In this document: positions 25,105 to 36,790 of the stretch, in pieces
Position numbering within the stretch: position 1 is the stretch's first letter
Layout: each line of letters begins with the position of its first letter
From: Anaspis maculata
Lineage: Eukaryota; Arthropoda; Insecta; Coleoptera; Scraptiidae
Assembly (NCBI GenBank): GCA_949128115.1
Contig: OX421961.1
Location: 129,707,050 to 129,771,049 of the forward strand
Direction: 5' to 3'
Length of the DNA stretch: 64,000 nt
The notes under the pieces: generated by a model
What the model saw: only the letters and a program-made list of their open reading frames with translations
What the model was told of the DNA's origin: nothing
Database searches by the model: none
Position numbers and translations under genes: made by a program

Positions 25105-26075
25105 TTTTTATTTGAAAATCGGTTGAAGGTAGCCTTTTCTAAGTAAGACATTGTGAAGGCACTTTTCCAAGGGGAATTCAATGTTGCCAAAATCTTCATT
25201 CTAGCTTCCAAAACAACCGAGATATGACAATCAACTTTTTTTTCTCTCATGGGCGCCACATTGGATTTTGACATTTTTCAATACAATTTTTTTTCTGGTT
25301 ACAACGATATGTCGTCAACGAAATTCGTGTTCGTATACGAATTTTGCTAGCACGCCACTTTCATGTTTCGTAAATAGTGAATATCGCCCAATCCCTTGCG
25401 TCTTCTGCCCCGTGCAGAGCATGCGTTCAAGCGGTTACGAAGTTCGTTTTCGTATCCGAATTTTGCGAGCACGCCAATTCCTTTTTTCGTAGAAATCGAC
25501 CAGCCCCTTGCGTATCCTACCCACAGCCGTGCCTATGCACAGCCCGCAAGCTCCGTGCGAATACGAAAACCTTGGGTTTTGCGGAAAGTGTCGATCTTTC
25601 ATGTCTTTGTCTAGCATAATATATCTGCATCTTCCCTCTTCGTCGCTAAAATTTTAGCAATATGGCGGCCTTCATCCACGGGCACGACTTTTTACGATCG
25701 TTTCCGATTGCGAAGACGAACGAAAATACGCAAGTTTATACAATAGAAAATACGCAAGCTTCGTATACGAAGTTCGTAAACAGACGGCGTGCTCCCCGCA
25801 CTGGAAACAAAATCAGCACCGACAATAAAAAAAAAAGAAAATTTGAAACATTTAGTCAACAGTGACATGTGGAACATCGTTGTAACCAGAAAAGAACACC
25901 GTATTCAAAAATATCAAAATCTAATATGGCGCCCATTAGAGAAAAAAGTTGAATGTCGTATCTCGGTTGCTTTGAAAGCTAGAATAAAGATTTTGGCAGC
26001 TTCAAACTCCTCTTGAAAAAGTGCTCTGACAATGTCTAGATTAGAAAAGGCCACCTTCAACCGTTTTTGTGAGGT
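25105..26075. repeat. Inverted repeat with ~200-bp arms
   Basis: The left arm (about 25105-25310) and right arm (about 25872-26072) are inverted copies sharing ggttacaacgat/atcgttgtaacc, tgggcgcca, cattctagctt, ccgagatatgac/gtcgtatctcgg and aaaaggccaccttcaaccg. Between the arms there is a direct duplication at about 25321-25440 and 25441-25570 built on cgaattttgc(t/g)agcacgcca. No coding domain was seen; this is probably a foldback-type element. Confidence 0.75.
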
Positions 26076-26529
26076 GTGAGGTGTGAGGTTAAAAGTGAAG
26101 ACACACTTAATATGTGAATGTATTGTGTAAAATACACCAGACTAACGAAATACGCAAGAATTGTCGAAAAAAACTCCGATTTGCATTGAAATATCATAAT
26201 TTATAGAATTTAAAAAAAATACACTAATGAAACTGAAGAGAACTTGGTGTAATCGAAGGCAGATACATTACTCTAAACGTTAAGTTGAATAATACAATTA
26301 TAGGTTTTATCATTCACATTTATTACATTCGATTTCAAAATCTCTTCTACCTCTTGCCTGGGTATTATTAGAGGAAGGCGGCTTTTTCGAATATAGGTAC
26401 ATCTCATGAACGTAAATTTTGAGGAGTTGTTCTTTTTTAGAGGTAGATGGTAGAGAACACCTGCCCAAGACGTTCGAAAAAGGTAACTTTTCTTGGAGGT
26501 TTGATAGATCATCTCACGGAAATCCAAAA

Positions 26530-26910
26530 TAGGTAACCTTTTTTAGAGCATAATCAAACATACCAAAGAAATTTTTTTTTTTGGAGCTGAAATAGAACTT
26601 CTTAGAGAAGTTGGAGAAAAGTAACCTCAAGGGTAACCTTTGGAGCTTTATAATTTTATAAAACATTTTGAATAAGGTCTAAAAAGGTAACCTTCTTTGG
26701 AGCTTGAGAGAACATCATAGAGAAGTTGGAAAAAGGTAACCTCTTTGGAGCTTAATAGAACATCTCAAAGAAGTGCAAAAGTGGTAACATATTTGGAGCT
26801 CAAGAGAACATCACAAAAAAGTTGGAATAAGGTAACCTCTCTGTATCTTAATAGGGCATATCATAGCCGTTTGGAAGAGGTAACCGTTTCTCGAGCTCAA
26901 TAGAACATCA
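26530..26910. repeat. 49-bp minisatellite
   Basis: A unit of 48-49 bp starting ggtaacctctttggagctt and followed by aatagaacatc and agaagttgg repeats. The ggtaac starts are at about 26685, 26734, 26782, 26831 and 26879; more diverged units lie before that. Confidence 0.85.
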
Positions 26911-28000
26911 CAGGCCTCTCTGAGAGGACTCTTGACCACTGGGCATCAGGTTCTGACATGAAAAACTCTTCTTTTGAAAAAAAGTACATTCTAGAATATC
27001 TCAGCTAAGGTTTTCTTTATAATGATGGGGTGGAGGACCACAGTTTTCCATCATACAATGAAATAATAGCAAAAAATAAAGTTGAAAAGTAGCGCCAAAC
27101 AGTTATCACAAAAGAATATTTTTTCCATATTTTAAAAGTTAAAGGCACATCAGTTACATGACTGTATTGTGTGAAATAGACCTGACTAACGAACTGCGCA
27201 AGAATTTTGAGAAAAAAATGCCGATTTGCAATAAATAACACAGTTAAAAGTGGTAAAAAAATATTGACAAAAAAACATGTTTTATCATCTAAAACTTGTT
27301 CAAACTTGCTCCTATTGCAATTTTGACACCATAATTGAACTAAGAATATGAAACTTGATAGGAAAAGATACCAAACATGTATATATTCACTCAAAATCAA
27401 GAGAAAAGAAAAATCATCTTAACAGTCAACATCCCCCCCACCAGTCGCCCCCCTATGGAAATTTTGACAGTAATCATGTCAAGATGATAGTATAAGACCT
27501 CAGTTAATCAAGATACGATGTAATTTACTCCACACTGATGACAGGTCTCAGTCCCGGTATCAAAAATGGTAGAAAATGGTGATTTTTGGTCTTCCCCCCC
27601 TTTACCCCCCCATTGCGGGCTTCCGGTGCAAAATTCGGCTTGGCAACAATGGTTTTCGTATTTAGCGAGGTCCAAATACCCTTAAAACACATGTTGCCAA
27701 ACTTTAACATGACTTGCCTCTAGAACCACTTTCCAGGCCACTTTTTCAAAAATGATCCTAGTCTATCTTATGGATCGAAAACATAGACGTATCCACTTCA
27801 AAAAGTCCAAGAGTCTTGAAAATCAACCTTGAAATTGGCTACTTCAACTAACGATTTTAGATCTACCGAGCTTCAGGCGAGCTGTGACGTCTTACCGGCC
27901 TATTATCTATTTTCATGTTCGCTAACGATACGTTCCATAACGATCTCTCTAACAGAAACACGTCCCATGCCTATTCTGTAACAAATCTCTTGAGATTGTC
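26911..28000. other. Gene-less stretch with dispersed repeats
   Basis: No gene supported. A block at about 27166-27240 (gtattgtgtgaaatagacc, gactaacgaactgcgcaagaat) is a direct relative of about 26126-26200, so two copies of one repeat flank the minisatellite. Pyrimidine-rich runs occur at 27430-27460 and 27590-27610. Confidence 0.4.
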
Positions 28001-28001
28001 T

Positions 28002-28584
28002 TGTTACGTATGCTGCGTACTACAATAAATACACGCCAACAATCATGTACGCTTGGAAATATCGCAGGTTACTACTTCGCTTTCTATTCGCTGTCTATCG
28101 CCTTGTATTCAATACTGACTGCCTAGGCCGACCCGTGCTGCTTATAAATGCCTTCGACTAGTGTTCTCGAACCTTCCACGGGTCCTCCAGCTAATTCCAC
28201 AGTGACCCGGCATATGGTTTCCAGACGACTCCCGAATAATTACACACCTTTCGCGTGCTTCCCGTGTGTTCTGGAATGTCAGCACCTCCGCCAATTCGGC
28301 TGATGTTTCTTGATCGACCGTTCAAGTCTCCCATGCGATTTCAATCGCAAGCCGTCACGTAATGAGTGATCGAATAAATTTCTCCCCAAGTCGCCTTCGA
28401 TTCCTGAAAATCAAACGGAAAAACATGGCTAGCGAGGAGATCAAGGCCTACCCTGAGGAGAAATTTATCCGATCACTCCATATATTCCGGAAATGTCCAG
28501 AGGTCCGCACTTGTAGACTGCGACTGTGACCTAACGGGAAGAGTCTAGAAAGATCGCGGGTTATCCAGAATCGCCGCTCGTAAC
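28002..28584 (-). mobile_element. Solo LTR of Ty3/gypsy-type element, interrupted
   Basis: It starts tgttacgta and ends cgccgctcgtaac. It aligns along its length with the LTR at 43587-44095 (shared tactacaataaatacacgcc, cacagtgacccggcatat, tttcgcgtgctt, gtgtgttctggaatgt, tctagaaagatcgcg). Compared with that copy it contains about 112 extra bp at 28365-28476, bounded by inverted repeats. No internal region lies directly beside it. Orientation is minus, judged against the LTR that precedes the primer-binding site at 41485. Confidence 0.75.
28365..28476. mobile_element. Small MITE inserted in LTR
   Basis: The ends agtgatcgaataaatttctcc and ggagaaatttatccgatcact (trimmed here to the matching core) form inverted repeats about 110 bp apart. 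The segment is absent from the sister LTR at 43587-44095, which supports insertion. Confidence 0.65.
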
Positions 28585-28890
28585 GGTATTTATAACCATT
28601 GTGACCAGTCAGAGTTTAGCTAGCCTGTTTAGACTAGGACCATTTTCCCGAAAACTGAATGCAAGAATACGCGAAGTACTACCGTAATAATATACACTCG
28701 ATACTATATCCTCGAGTACTACCTTCGCGGCAAAGACACTCGTCGAGGGCGGCATGCCGGAAAGGCGGCGGCTTAAAAACATCCCATTGTCATGTTAATT
28801 CATCAGTAGCGGCGTCGGTTCAAAAACACCTCAGTGCTGAAGCGAACAGCACAAAACATAAGTTGCTTTCCTTTTGCACGCTGAGGAACG

Positions 28891-31350
28891 TAGATCATTT
28901 TGAAAAGCAAGTCGTTGATCAGAACTGAAATCATTACAAGGATCAGAACGTGAATAATTTCTGAGATCAGAACGTAGATCATTTTGAAAAGCAAGTCGTT
29001 GATCAGAACGGAGATCATCGCGAAGATCAAAACGTGGATCATTTCGAAGATCAGAACGTAGATCATTGTGAAAACAAGTCATAGATCAGAATGTAGATCA
29101 TTGCGAAGATCAAAACGTGGATCATTTTGGAAATCAGAACATAGATCATTCTGAAAAGCAAGTCGTAGATCAGAACGTAGATCATTGCGAATATCAAAAC
29201 GTGGATCATTTCGGAGATCAGAACGTAGATCATTTTGAAAAGCAAGTCGTAGATCAGAACGGAAATCATCGCGAAGATCAAAACGTGGATCATTTCGGAG
29301 ATCAGAACGTAGATCATTGGGAAAAGCAAGGCGTAGATCAGAACGTAGATCATTGCGAATATCAAAACGTGGATCATTTCGGAGATCAGAACGTAGATCA
29401 TTTTGAAAAGCAAGTCGTAGATCAGAACGGAAATCATTGCGAGGATCAGAACGTGAATCATTTCGGAGATCAGAACGTAGATCATTTTGAAAAGCAAGTC
29501 GTAGATCAGAACGGAAATCATTGCGAGGATCAGAACGTGAATCATTTCGGAGATCAGAACGTAGATCATTTTGAAGAGCAAGTCGTTGATCAGAACGGAA
29601 ATCATTACAAGGATCAGAACGTGAATAATTTCTGAGATCAGAACGTAGATCATTTTGAAAAGCAAGTCGTTGATCAGAACGGAGATCATCGCGAAGATCA
29701 AAACGTGGATCATTTCGGAGATCAGAACGTAGATCATTGTGAAAACAAGTCATGGGTCAGAACGTAGATCATTGCGAAGATCAAAACGTGGATCATTTCG
29801 GAAATCAGAACATAGATCATTCTGAAAAGCAAGTCGTAGATCAGAACGGAGATCATTTCGGAGATCAGAACGTAGATCATTGGGAAAAGCAAGGCGTAGA
29901 TCAGAACGTAGATCATTGCGAATATCAAAACGTGGATCATTTCGGAGATCAGAACGTAGATCATTTTGAAAAGCAAGTCGTAGATCAGAACGGAGATCAT
30001 TGCGAAGATCAAAACGTGGATCATTTCAGAGATCAGAACGTGGATCATTTCAGAGATCAGAACGTAGATCATTTTTAAAAGCAAGTCGTAGATCAGAACG
30101 GGAATCATTGCAAGGATCAGAACGTAAATAATTTCTGAGATCAGAAGGTAGATCATTTTGAAAAGCAAGTCGTTGATCAGAACGGAGATCATCGCGAAGA
30201 TCAAAACGTGGATCATTCCAAAGATCAGAACGTAGATCATTGTGAAAACAAGTCATAGATCAGAACGTAGATCATTGCGAAGATCAAAACGTGGATCATT
30301 TCGGGAATCAGAACATAGATCATTCTGAAAAGCAAGTCGTAGATCAGAGCGGAGATCATTTCGGAGATCAGAACGTAGATCATTGGGAAAAGCAAGGCGT
30401 AGATCAGAACGTAGATCATTGCGAATATCGAAACGTGGATCATTTCGGAGATCAGAACGTAGATCATTTTGAAAAGCAAGTCGTTGATCAGAACGGAGAT
30501 CATCGCGAAGATCAAAACGTGGATCATTTCGGAGATCAGAACGTAGATCATTGTGAAAACAAGTCATAGATCAGAACGTAGATCATTGCGAAGATCAAAA
30601 CGTGGATCATTTCGGAAATCAGAAATAGATCATTCTAAAAAGCAAGTCGAAGATCAGAACGGAGATCATTTCGGAGATCAGAACGTAGATCATTGGGATA
30701 AGCAAGGCGTAGATCAGAACGTAGATCATTGCGAATATCAAAACGTGGATCATTTCGGAGATCAGAACGTAGATCATTTTGAAAAGCAAGTCGTAGATCA
30801 GAACGGAAATCATTGCGAGGATCAGAACGTGAATCATTTCAGAGATCAGAACGTAGATCATTTTGAAAAGCAAGTCGTTGATCAGAACGGAGGTCATCGC
30901 GAAGATCAAAACGTAGATCATTTCGGAGATCAGAACGTAGATCATTGTGAAAACAAGTCATAGATCAGAACGTAGATCATTGCGAAGATCAAAACGTGGA
31001 TCACTTCGGAGATCAGAACGTAGATCATTGCGAAGATCAAAACGTGGATTATTTCGGAGATCAGAACGTAGACCATTTTGAAAAGCAACTCGTAGATCAG
31101 AACGTACATCATTTTGAAAAGCAAAGCGTAGATCAGAACGTACATCATTTCGGGAAACATGTCGTGGATCAGAACGTAATCATTTCGGAAAGCATGTCGT
31201 GAATCAGAACGTAGATCATTTTGAAAAGCGAAGCATATATCAGAACGTAGATTATTTTGAGTAGCAAAGCGTAGATCAGAACGCAGATCATTTTGGAAAG
31301 CATATCGTGGCTCAGAACGTGGATCATTTGGCAGGTAATGTAGATTATGG
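28891..31350. repeat. 24-bp satellite with GATC every ~12 bp
   Basis: About 2.4 kb of alternating 12-mers such as gatcagaacgta, gatcattgcgaa, gatcaaaacgtg and gatcatttcgga. The basic period is 24 bp, with longer higher-order blocks: the variant gaaaacaagtcat recurs at about 29071, 29742, 30244, 30556 and 30949, mostly at multiples of 24 bp. Because 24 is a multiple of three, frames stay open on both strands for up to 224 codons: 8-residue repeats of DHFGDQNV type on plus, and MIYVLISE and NDLRSDLR types on minus. There is no non-repetitive coding sequence attached, so I annotate a satellite and not genes. Confidence 0.93.
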
Positions 31351-31369
31351 TGAAAAGAACCTTTAGTCG

Positions 31370-31705
31370 GGGTCCCGCAAGATTATCCACGGTTTGAGAG
31401 TCTACAGCTACCACAGTTTTTGACTGTTTAGAACCACGAAGATCTTCAATCACATAACGGTCATTATGTAAAGCGACAACAACAGGCCCAGTTGCCCAAA
31501 ATAGCAATCGACGCGTAGCCGGCCGACGCGACGTAGGAACTTCTTCCTCCTTTTCCTTGATGACCGAACGAAAAACGTAGGTACGCCGGATGTGATAAAA
31601 CTGACGTACAAAGGAAAGGTGTAGAAACGATTCCGCTTCTGACAATTGTTGTAGTACGCTTTGGGTATACACAGCAAAACTCACTGGAAGCCGAGTATTC
31701 TTCAT
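31370..31705 (-). pseudogene. Ty3/gypsy pol fragment, integrase C-terminal tail
   Basis: The minus-strand reading contains a segment (NDRYVIEDL, then GSK and VVAVD, about 31390-31480) resembling the C-terminal tail that follows the integrase core in many Ty3/gypsy retrotransposons. Integrase inserts the element's cDNA into the genome. The catalytic core is absent, and the open frame runs on into the 24-bp satellite, so this is a remnant directly beside the array. Confidence 0.65.
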
Positions 31706-32084
31706 TCACCATTCACCTCCACTGAACTATCCGTAATCTCTGAATGAATCTTCTAGAATTCTCCCGGCGCTGCTCTCGACACCCGTCAAAATCCTCCTTC
31801 CACCTCCTTGTCCATCCCGCGCTGCCAACCGCCCTTGCCGTCGTGTTGGACACGTTCACTGGCACCTTTCACTCCCACGCGGCACCTCACATTGAATTTA
31901 TTTGATTTGTGTGTGTTTCATGTTTTCGGAGTTTGACGGATTCCTGTTTGAGGAATTCAGGAGGGTCGGGAATTGAAGAGAGCAGTTTAGGTTAAGTGAT
32001 AGATCGGCTTCAACTTTAACTTCAGGGGGTTTCCCAAGCTTTTGGGTAAGGGCTTTTCAGGTTGTCCCTTGAGCCTTATTTTAC
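31706..32084. other. Gene-less stretch, possibly retrotransposon-derived
   Basis: No gene recognised. It is C-rich at 31760-31890 and lies upstream of the minus-strand pol fragment, so it could belong to the same element; this is inference from position only. Confidence 0.3.
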
Positions 32085-34262
32085 GAAAAACATCTGTAGT
32101 GGCGGGGTTAACGGCCAAAAATGGAATGATCTGTGCATTTTGTGATCAAAGCATGAAATTTGGCATACGTGTCCAGAAGACCCTCCTTTGCAATTCCAGA
32201 TGTGGCGCCACGCAAGATTTCGCACCAGAGGCACTGTATTGCGGTTAATATACCTGCTAGGGGTAAATTCTGCAAAAATGGTTCCTGGCCGGTCTCTGGT
32301 ACCGCAGTCGGTATTTTTTAGTTCGTTTAGCTAAAATTACATATAGAAATGAGTGGGGAGTCCATTTCCACAAGCAAAGTTCCGAATGCTGCCTTTATAC
32401 GTTGTTTTAATACATTTTAAGGCCAACTTTGTTTTAGTACAGGAAACATGGTAAAAAAATTGCCAAAACCTCGGCAAAAATATGAACGTCCTGAAAATTT
32501 AATATTCTGTTCAGAATTAAGTGCCCTACTACATATCTGAAATTGCAAAAAATCGCACCCCGAGGCTTCGAGTTATTGGAGGGGGGGTAAAAAATTGCAA
32601 CTCAAAATTAAAGGTATAGAACCCGATGGAATCCGTCAATCCAATGGATGCAAATAGGTCGTAGTTCGACGCATCACATCCCGTCGATACAATTTTGGCA
32701 CAAAAAGTGTCGATCATTGTTGAAAGGGGGTCGCGGGGGAGGGCGAAACTCGGCTGGGTCTCTTTTTCTTCCTGGGCCATGAAGAATCGATAACGACAAG
32801 ATTGGTATCTTTTCCGACTAAATTCAATGTCCTGGACTTGAATTCGATGTATAATTTTGGACAAAAACAAGTTCAAACAAGTTAACTTGAGAGAACCTGT
32901 TTTTTCTTTGACAATTTTCACAAAACTTTTTTTACTGTTAAAGGCATTCATCTTTGAAAATATTTCAGAGGCCATTAGATTGAACTGTATTCTTCACGAA
33001 AATCATCGTTTCGATCTGTAACTTTGTTTTTCGAGATAAAAAAAATCGATTTGAACTTTAGTCGGCACAGCCCGTCGTCTACTACTGACCAGAACACTAC
33101 ACCATGCATCTTTAAATGAAAATAGCCCAAACTATCTGAAAAATTATAACTCATCTTTGAAAGTTGAGGGATCTGTGCAGAACTGAATTCCCTATAACAT
33201 AAACAAAATCGTCATAAATCGCAATGCAGGGTATTGAGTTATTACTTGAAGGTGCATGCTGTAGTGTTCTGGTCATTAGTAGACGCCAGGCAGTGCCGAC
33301 TAAAGTTCCAATCGATTTTTCCTACCTCGAAAAACAAAGTTACAGATCGAATGGATGATTTTCGTGAAGAATACAGTTTAGTCTAATGGCCTCTGAGATA
33401 TTTCCAAAGATGAATATCTCTTACAGTGAAAAAAAGTTCTGTGAAAATTGTCAAAGAAAAAACTGGTTTTCTCAAGTTAACTTGTTCGAACTTGTTTTTA
33501 TCCAAATTTACACATCGGATTCAAGTTCAGGACATTGAATTTAGTCGGAAAAGATACCAATCTTGTCGTGATCGATTCTTCATGGCCCAAGAAGAAAAAG
33601 AGCCACCCAGCCGAGTTACGCCCTTCCCCACGACCCCCTTCAACAATGATCGACACTTTTTGTGCCAAAATTGTATCAACTGGTTGTGATGCGTCGAACT
33701 ACGACGTATTTGCATCCATTGGATTGACGGGTTCCATCGGGTTCTATACCTTTCATTTTGAGTTGCATTTTTTTACCCCCCCTCCAATAACTCGAAGCCT
33801 CGGGGTGCGATTTTTGGCAATTTCAGATATGTAGTAGGGCACATAATTCTGGACAGAATATCAAATTTTCAGAACGTTCATATCTTTGCCGAGGTTTTGG
33901 CAATTTTTGTTACCATGTTCCCTGTACCAAAACAAAGTTGGCCTTAAAATGTATTAAAACAACGAATAAAGGCAGCATTCGGAACTATGCTTGTGGAAAT
34001 GCACTCCTCACTCATTTCTACATGTAGTTTTAACTAAACAGAACTAAAAAATACCGACTGCGGTACCAGACACCGGCCAGGAACCATTTTTGCAGAATTT
34101 ACCCCTAGCAGGTATATTAGCCGCAATACAGTACCTCTGGCGCCAAATCTTGCGTGGCGCCACATCAGGAATTGCAAAGGAGGGTCTTCTGAACACGTAT
34201 GCCTTTCATGCTTTGATCACAAAATGCACAGACCATTCCGCTAACCCCCCCCCCCCTACTGC
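32085..34262. mobile_element. Foldback element with ~1-kb arms carrying a conserved frame
   Basis: The left arm (about 32085-33110) and right arm (about 33245-34262) are inverted copies around a roughly 130-bp centre. They share atctgtgcattttgtgatcaa (trimmed), aagaccctcctttgcaatt, ggcgccacgcaagat, the region gtcggaaaagataccaatct/inverse, and ctactactgaccagaacac near the centre. A 148-codon frame in the left arm (32529-32975, minus) has a broken counterpart in the right arm (33378-33834, plus, frame change near 33530). The predicted peptide shows no domain I recognise. A one-arm relative lies at about 49440-50230. Confidence 0.85.
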
Positions 34263-34522
34263 TGTTGCAAGCAAATAAGCCGAGAAATAAGCATTCTGAT
34301 CGTCACGAATACAAAAAAACTTGCTAGCGGTTATTTATTTCTTTCATTTCACAATTTCAGAATAGAAGTGCTATCAGATTTATGAGAATTCTCTACAAAG
34401 TATAAATTCCTGCCTGATATTGCATATTTCAAATAAACACAAATCATGAAATATGTGATCCATTGAAGGAAATTCCACATTTTCTGCTCGGAAAAAAAAC
34501 CTCGAACTGCAGCTTATTTATC
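34263..34522. other. Gene-less 3' flank of receptor gene
   Basis: AT-rich sequence between the foldback element and the stop codon of the receptor gene at 34523. No further gene is visible; it presumably includes the 3' UTR. Confidence 0.4.
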
Positions 34523-35744
34523 CTAAAATATTTTTTCTAGGACCACATTTAAAGCGGAATGATCGGTTTGTATCAAAATTATCACATATGTGAAAAAAGC
34601 CGTACCCATCTAAAAAAAGAAATCGAAATCGTCTCTTCTCACTGCGGGTGGACATTATGGCCCATAACTTCACTCACCTGCCATGCTGAGCCATAATTTA
34701 CGTCAAACATTCCACCAGCACTTATTTTGACTTCACTGTGTAAAATTTGCAAACACAACGATTCACCCTTTGAAAAGTGCCAACAATTAAAATAGTTCCA
34801 TCATTTGCATGTCGTTTCTAATTTTACCTCATGTCGGGTATTTGATTTTTTGCTGTGGTCCAAAGCCATGCGTAGCAATTGAGATTTGAAGCTGTTCGCT
34901 GAATCTTCCAAAGATTGTCCGATCACTGTGATCATGCCAATCCAATAACAGTGACAGGTCATTTCCACGTACGAAATTTGGACTTTGAATCTGTCGGTGA
35001 CTACTTCTGACACGTTCCCAAGAGTCTTATAGGCGTGTAGTGTTACTGCTCCAAAATTTGCGCCGTATAATATCAAAATCAACACCGATAGTGTTTTTGA
35101 ATAGTCCCGGACGATTTTGCTCAAGTTCAAGTGCAGTTGTGAATAAACATTTATATTGTTTTCTTCTACAGAAAGCGTTCGTCCAAGTTCACGGAACATT
35201 GATTTTATTGTTAGGAAAATGAATATGAATTGAAGATTAACCAACAGTGCGAACATTGACAGCAGGGTGCTCAAGACCGAAGTAAAGATCACCATTGTTG
35301 AATTAGCGACTTCGGATGACGAGATGAAGAGCATTGCAATCTCAACGGAATAACATCCAAGTAGGGTCAGAATCAATGCCGTTACGACGTTCCTCAAATG
35401 CCTATAATCTGGATTTATATCGTGCTTTTTGAACATTTCGTCTGTCTCCATCAGAGCTTGAAAGGTTTCGTATATTGTCGTTTGGTGAATTCTGCTCCAT
35501 GCAAGACCCGAAAAGACGAATGAAAAAGAGGTGATGATGTTGAAAATCGCGTTCAAATATCGAGCCAGTGAACCTTGACGTACCGCTGTATTGCTAATCA
35601 CAACTCGAATCACAGGGTAGGTCCAAAATAACAAGAAACATGAATGAAATATCGATTTAAATATCTTAGCAACTGGTCCTTGTTTTGGATGACGTTTTTG
35701 CGAGGGGTCAACCACCATCGACAGTCCGTGTACAAATTTCTGAC

Positions 35745-35972
35745 AGTCATGACTGTCAGTCACCACAGTCTCTACAGTCTTGCCCACAGTCACCACAGTC
35801 AAGCTGACAGTCATGACAGTCCCTACAGTCATGATCACAGTCACGACAGTCATGCTCACAGTCTCCACAGTCAAGCTGACAGTCACCACAGTCTTGTTCA
35901 CAGTCTCTACAGTCTTGCCGACAGTCTCTACAGTCTTCACAGTCTTTCCCACAGTCTCCACAGTCAAGCTGG
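35745..35972. repeat. Left subterminal acagtc minisatellite
   Basis: Units begin acagtc and are 9 or 12 bp long (acagtctcc, acagtcaagctg, acagtcacc, acagtcttgttc and so on), giving a common 21-bp dimer. All unit lengths are multiples of three, so the minus strand stays open as Thr-Val-rich dipeptide-like repeats. Confidence 0.93.
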
Positions 35973-36790
35973 CAACCATGAGGGGTGATTGGCTCACGCA
36001 TGCGCGGTACCCAGCTGGTATGCAGCTTTTTTGAGATTGTTCGTCCATGATTGTGTCTGTTGATATTTCGATAGCAATGTCAGTACCGTATGAATGATCA
36101 GAAACTTCCCTCCTCTAAGCAGGCTGTGGCCTGGCCAAAATCAGCCTTATTTGCCTGCCAATGAAGCATGAAAATAATTTATCGGACTCCGGACAGACTT
36201 ATTTATATGAGAAATAGAGTTGATGCACGATGTAGCAATTGTTTTGCGTTGCTATAGGTGTTAAATCTCAGCCCTTTGAATGCTAAATTCGTGGAGCCAA
36301 TTTCGAGGTTCGCTTTTTGTTGTGTTTTCACGAGTGCTTTCACCACTAAATGACTCCAAGATCGCTATGTGATGTGTTTTATGAAATCGTACGGTTTGTA
36401 CCTACTTTTGACCGCTACATTCAGCCTGAAAAAGTCCACCTGTGTTATTGTGTTATTTACATTGAAGAAAACTGGAAGAAATGACCCGCGCCCTGCCAAT
36501 GTTAAAGGAACGAACATCCCATCAGGAGTTTCCAAAAATACCTACATGGCGATCTTTATCCCCCTGGTGGCGGGTCCATCGTTAGCTTCAACAATTTTGG
36601 GGAGATTGCACAGGCACACTGTAAAGAACGCAAAAAAATCGCTACATCGTGGGTTGATGGATTATTACAACAATTCTAATAGCCTGATATTCGATATACC
36701 GTATGTTCATTGGAAAATTCAATAAGAGGAAAGAGGAGACCGGGAAAGATGATAGCATGGCCGATTTTGGACCGAATGGCCTGTCACAGC

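Noticed and set aside
28803..31202. Genes encoding 8-residue repeat proteins on both strands
   Set aside because: The frames exist only because the unit is 24 bp without stops. No unique coding sequence, splice signals or upstream elements support them.
28891..31350. CRISPR-like repeat array
   Set aside because: There are no unique spacers between repeats; the 12/24-bp units are contiguous, and the surrounding DNA is eukaryotic.
36369..36725. Transposase of the receptor-splitting element
   Set aside because: 118 codons with no DDE/RNase-H-like or zinc-finger motif; too short for a transposase. Left as an unknown frame.
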